Shown here in pieces: positions 60,256 through 64,000 of a stretch of 64,000 nucleotides of DNA (position 1 is its first letter; each line of letters starts with the position of its first letter). The position numbers and the translations under genes are program-made. Source of the stretch: Typha latifolia (Eukaryota > Streptophyta > Magnoliopsida > Poales > Typhaceae); NCBI GenBank assembly GCA_019914945.1, contig CM034107.1:4216001-4280000 (forward strand), given 5' to 3'. The notes under the pieces were generated by a model that saw nothing but the letters and a program-made list of their open reading frames with translations, did not search any database and had not been told where the DNA came from.

Positions 60256-61473
60256 ATGGCTTCTTCCATTTCACTACTAAACCAACCTCTCTTAACGAAA
60301 AGGCGGCTTCGCCGTCCGCTGCCATTTGCTCGTCGGACGGCGGTGGCAGCTACTTCTTCTTCTTCTTCTCTACCTTCCACGTGGCGGGAAATCCAAGGCT
60401 CGGATGACTGGCGCGGCCTGATCGACCCGTTAAACCCTCTCCTCCGGTCGGAGCTCGTCCGATACGGCGAGTTCGTCGCCGCCTGCTACGACGCTTTCGA
60501 CCTCGACGTGACCTCGAAGCGCCACCTGAGCTGCAAGTATGGCAAGGCGACGATCCTAACGGCGGCCGGCATCGGCAGCTGCGGCTACGACGTGACCAAG
60601 TACATCTACGCGACGCCGGACGTCCCCTTCCCGGCGGGCATTGCCGGGCCACGGTGGATCGGCTATGTGGCGGTGGCGTCCGACGAGGAGGCCCGGCATC
60701 TCGGGCGGCGGGACGTTGTCGTCACGTTCCGTGGGACGGCGACGGCCGCCGAGTGGATCGCAAACCTCATGAGCTCACTAACCCCGGCGAGGCTCGACCC
60801 GAGCGATCCCCGCCCCGACGTGAAGGTCGAGTCCGGATTCCTAAACCTCTACACCTCCTACGATACCACCTCTAAATTTAGCCAAAGGAGTTGCCGAGAT
60901 CAACTTCTCAAGGAGCTGTCGAGGATTATAAAGAAGTACACGAATGAAGAGATGAGCATCACATTGGCCGGACACAGCATGGGGAGTGCTCTTGCCCTCT
61001 TACTTGCATACGACGTCGCCGAACTCGGGCTCAACGTCTCCCGGCGCCGGAATTCCGGGAAGACCCCGGTGACGGTGTACTCATTCGGCGGCCCGAGGGT
61101 CGGGAACGCTGGGTTCAAGGTGCGGTGTGAGGAGCTCGGCGTGAAGGTCCTGCGAGTCGCCAACGCCCGGGATCCGGTGACGAAGCTCCCCGGGGTTTTG
61201 CTGAACGAGAGCTTTAGGATTCTGGGAGGGAGGTACGGGTATGCTCATGTTGGGGTGGAGCTGCCTCTGGACTTCTTTAACATGAAAGATCCTGCTTGTG
61301 TTCATGACTTGGAGACTTATATAAGACTACTTAAGTGCCCTCAAGAAGGGGTACTACTACAAGCTCATCAAAAGGATAGAAGAGGATTTCTTGGCAAGAA
61401 TAAGTTTGATGCATGGCCATGGCAGGATGCTGCAATGCAAGTTGGTAGCATGGTGCAGTCTCTTGGATTTTGA
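60256..61473 (+). CDS. Plastid class I phospholipase A1/galactolipase (DAD1/DGL/PLA1-I type)
   Basis: A single 405-residue frame without introns. The N-terminal ~45 residues (Ser, Thr, Arg, few acidic) look like a plastid transit peptide. From residue 41 the lipase_3 domain begins with [19 protein letters not shown] and ELVRYGEF, standard for the plant PLA1-I group. The oxyanion region has VVVTFRGT (154-161). The nucleophile elbow is GHSMG (239-243, Ser241). Asp306 ([13 protein letters not shown]) and His350 (ACVHDLETY) complete the catalytic triad. Enzymes of this group release the sn-1 fatty acid from phosphatidylcholine or galactolipids in chloroplasts, and DAD1 and DGL members feed linolenate to jasmonate synthesis. 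The exact subgroup cannot be fixed from sequence reading. The coding GC content is much higher than in the surrounding DNA, as in many intronless monocot genes. The promoter has TATA, bZIP and G-box motifs. Confidence 0.93.
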   Translation: MASSISLLNQPLLTKRRLRRPLPFARRTAVAATSSSSSLPSTWREIQGSDDWRGLIDPLNPLLRSELVRYGEFVAACYDAFDLDVTSKRHLSCKYGKATILTAAGIGSCGYDVTKYIYATPDVPFPAGIAGPRWIGYVAVASDEEARHLGRRDVVVTFRGTATAAEWIANLMSSLTPARLDPSDPRPDVKVESGFLNLYTSYDTTSKFSQRSCRDQLLKELSRIIKKYTNEEMSITLAGHSMGSALALLLAYDVAELGLNVSRRRNSGKTPVTVYSFGGPRVGNAGFKVRCEELGVKVLRVANARDPVTKLPGVLLNESFRILGGRYGYAHVGVELPLDFFNMKDPACVHDLETYIRLLKCPQEGVLLQAHQKDRRGFLGKNKFDAWPWQDAAMQVGSMVQSLGF

Positions 61474-61554
61474 TGATACAAAGAAGATGAACCATTAATC
61501 CTTGTATATTTCTTGAGGCTTAACGGTTTTGTAATATTTGTAATTGTAGACAGA

Positions 61555-61608
61555 TACACGAGATTAATTGAATTATTCTTTTACACGAGATTAATTGAAT
61601 TATTCTTT
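61555..61608 (+). repeat. Perfect 27-base tandem duplication downstream of the lipase gene
   Basis: The 27-base unit beginning TACACGAGATTAATTG occurs at 61,555-61,581 and again at 61,582-61,608 without mismatch. It lies 80-135 bases after the stop codon, probably inside the 3' UTR. A perfect copy suggests a recent slippage event. Confidence 0.85.
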
Positions 61609-62370
61609 CTTTCTTCACCGATATATATATATATATGTAGAAGAACAATTCTTATTCTTATTTGGAGAACTCTATTGTCCGAATGGAAAAGGTGTAAATA
61701 ACAACAAAAACAAAAGAAGAGAGTAGTGTAAAATATAGTTCTCCGAAAAGAAAAGAAAAATAAAACAAATATATAGCAACATAAAACAGTGGTCTTTGTC
61801 TAATTATTATTGATCTTAAATTAATTATATATGTTATCTGTAGCAAGAAAATGCAGGGTGATTTAAGAATGAGATGGTAGGAGGAATTAAGAGGCAAAAA
61901 GGGAGGTGGAGTGGATAGAGAAAGGAAGTGTGTATGGAAAAATATGGACATGTTAGTAGGGTGGAAAGGTTGGTGGGAGACATTAATTTGAAGTCAACAC
62001 AAAGACATACGTTGATGGAGACTAATATTGCAACATTTTATGTGGCTTATAAGATGGCAATGGTTGGCCAAAGATTGACCAAAGATTATTGCTTTTGGGC
62101 TATAAATTAAATGGGTTGGTTGGGTTCCATCCCACTTTTTTGGCTGCTTGCAATTTATTTTGCTGCTAAGTTTCAAGGACCATAAAAAGTTAGAAGAATA
62201 AATTAAATCAACCAGAAAGCAATAGAAATTAAACTAATCTCTAGAAGTTCTTCTTCTTTTTTTTTTTTTTTTTTGGGTTGGGGGGAGGGGGGGTATATAT
62301 TGACTTTTTAACTGTTAAACGGTTCAGATTTTAATTTATAGTTGCTAGAGGAATATAAATATACATATAT

Positions 62371-62372
<2 letters not shown>
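61609..62372. other. AT-rich intergenic DNA downstream of the lipase gene
   Basis: No coding exon seen. It contains a TA run (61,621-61,636), a long T run and a G-rich stretch (about 62,256-62,294). Confidence 0.5.

Positions 62373-62438
<66 letters not shown>
62373..62438 (+). repeat. (AC)n microsatellite
   Basis: About 33 uninterrupted AC units. The minus-strand open frame with repeated Val-Cys at 62,308-62,508 is an artefact of this repeat. Confidence 0.97.
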
Positions 62439-62439
<1 letters not shown>

Positions 62440-62570
62440 GACACACGTAAATAAATAAGGGATTTTGAATGGGTTTATTTGCAAAAATTCCTCATCCTTT
62501 CGCGCCATACTTTCTCTGTTCCTCGGAAATTGAGTCAGTTAATATCGTTTTCATACGCGGGCTAAAGGGC

Positions 62571-62639
62571 TCGCATCGGCCGTCGATGCGAGCGGGATTA
62601 AATGTCAGCCGTACGATTCGTGTGACGGTGGTCGACACT
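62571..62639 (+). repeat. GC-rich module, copy 2
   Basis: Reads ATCGGCCGTCGATG, a spacer, ATTAAA, GCCGTACGATT, a spacer, then GTGACGGTGG and GTCGA. It aligns to the reverse complement of 59,829-59,897 at roughly three quarters of positions by eye. It sits in a GC-rich island (62,555-62,730) that could be promoter DNA of a gene outside the window; CACGTG is not present, but ACACGTGTC follows at 62,671. Confidence 0.6.
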
Positions 62640-62730
62640 GGCCTCGTCGCATTCGATGGCGCTCGTCGCGACACGTGTCTTCTGGGGGATTAGGTCTAAA
62701 TACGTGGGCCCTCCCCCTGAAGATATGATG

Positions 62731-64000
62731 CTTGATATGGCTAACTGGAACATGAGGTTGTAGAAAAATATGTAGAATATGATCACAAAGTTTGTAAGCT
62801 AGTGGGCATGTAGTTACTAAGGACACAGGTGTGAATTCGGCGCCGTTTCCATCGATCAACAACACATATCATGGTCTTAACTGTGTGCGTAATTGGGTCA
62901 GATCGGTTCGCATCAAAATTTTTACTTTGAATTTCTTTATTTAGTCGTCGTACAGTTTGTGTATTGTTTGGTATTTATTTTTTAATTTTAGTTGGTAATC
63001 TCTTTCATCTTCTAGTCTTTGAAATTTTATGAGATTATATGTGAGACTATTGATTGTGACGGAAGCACAAGTTGACCCGAGGCTCTTTGCACCAATAAAA
63101 TTTATGAAAATTAATGAAGTGCTGTCGCCTATGTGCTATCCCTTAAAAAAAAAATGATCGCATCACTTTGACTCATAAATATATACTAACATCTAATTGG
63201 GAAAAAGTAAGTTAATAACTATGATCATTTTATTTATGGAATGTGTATAAAGTATTTACGAGCATAGCATTACTCATATTTTTAATATATATTTATATTG
63301 GTAGTGGGAAAGGAAGCAAATTATTGCATCTCTTGTGTCAATTGCTTCCAGTATGAATTAATAATAGTGGGAAAGTAAGCAAATATAAGTCTTCAAGGCT
63401 AAATTTTTGGAAATGATTTAATGAGTTCCAAGCTGTGTTAAGGCTGGTGATGAGAAGGTATCTTGTTTTAGTCGGTTATAAATTTTATATCAATTTATGT
63501 GATGTGTATATCTTGTGCTACTACTTCAAAGATCCTAAGCTTTTAAAAAAAAGAAGATAATGTTAAATAATATGATACAAAGGTTGACTATATATCTAAG
63601 ACTAAGACCTGACTGCTGGCTTCCATATCCTTCTCATCCAAATTTGAGATTATTTTCTAAGATTATATTGTACATAGAAAGGAGGAAGGAGAAAGAAGAA
63701 AGATCTTTCTCAAATTGTTTAAACGTAATACTTTGGTAAACTACAAGATGTTTGAATGGAGTTGATGAATTAGATTACTATGAACTGGTCAAGTAGAGAA
63801 GAAATTATTATTCTAAACATAATCTTGTCATATGTCAAGCATGGAAATAGCATGCATGCCATGAAACTAATACAAGGTTTTTGACCAAATTAAATAAAAG
63901 TAGATGAGGTTTTCTTTTTCCCTTCGGAATGAGTCATTTCTTATGGAAATAATTTCTTAGGAAATGCTTTTCAATATCAACATAGGCAATAGAAAGGAAG
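62731..64000. other. AT-rich intergenic DNA to the window end
   Basis: No coding exon, RNA gene or defined mobile element was recognised. An A run at 63,146-63,155 may be a retroposon tail, but no head could be identified. A near repeat of TAGTGGGAAAG-AAGCAAAT occurs at 63,302 and 63,367. Confidence 0.45.

Noticed and set aside
60350..60652. Minus-strand Arg-rich frame
   Set aside because: Antisense shadow of the lipase coding region.
19188..61473. A biosynthetic gene cluster combining the oxidoreductase and the lipase
   Set aside because: They lie over 30 kb apart with unrelated housekeeping-type genes between, no tandem paralogues, and no other pathway enzymes.
62308..62508. Minus-strand Val-Cys repeat frame
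   Set aside because: Produced only by the (AC)n microsatellite.
1..64000. CRISPR arrays, operons, plasmid or phage features
   Set aside because: The introns, organellar transit peptides and plant-specific families show this is plant nuclear DNA; no regularly spaced repeat array is present.

Overview
The window is plant nuclear DNA, most likely from a non-grass monocot with large introns; a palm-like genome is my best guess, not proven. Six protein genes have plant-type GT-AG introns or intron-free frames. Three of the genes (the FAD oxidoreductase, the DUF3537 protein and the adenylate kinase) open with a very GC-rich first exon and continue in AT-rich exons, and the lipase is a GC-rich intronless gene in AT-rich surroundings. 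This 5'-to-3' GC gradient is typical of monocots. The space between genes, and the long introns, hold decayed transposable elements and microsatellites.

Layout. 1-6,870: gene-free, AT-rich, with a hAT-like repeat (290-800), a minus-strand retroelement RNase H relic (3,540-4,075), a MITE (4,330-4,795) and a second hAT-like repeat (5,137-5,707). 6,880-18,031 (+): a serine/proline-rich protein of about 1,183 aa with a conserved [14 protein letters not shown] motif and a four-cysteine knuckle. 19,188-27,399 (-): an 11-exon FAD-dependent oxidoreductase of 714 aa, converging on the first gene. 30,846-34,330 (-): a DUF3537 seven-helix membrane protein of 434 aa, from the plant family proposed to be related to insect gustatory receptors. 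36,497-40,654 (-): a 299-aa adenylate-kinase-like organellar protein with a degenerate P-loop. 44,605-53,423 (+): an organellar RecA of 420 aa, divergent from the adenylate kinase gene. 60,256-61,473 (+): a 405-aa plastid-type class I phospholipase A1/galactolipase in one exon.

The six genes do not form a pathway or cluster; each looks like an independently transcribed gene. Themes that recur are organelle targeting (oxidoreductase, adenylate kinase, RecA and lipase all start with transit-peptide-like sequence) and G-box (CACGTG) motifs upstream of three of the genes. All exon structures below were spliced by eye; lengths and reading phases close exactly for all six, but transcript ends were not determined.

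I did not find a clearly new biological system. The items most worth a second look are the DUF3537 receptor-like gene, the altered P-loop of the adenylate kinase-like protein, a pair of inverted GC-rich promoter-like modules on either side of the lipase gene, a 14-bp palindromic MYB-type site, and several small transposition footprints, including a nearly empty retroposition event flanked by a perfect 16-bp duplication.
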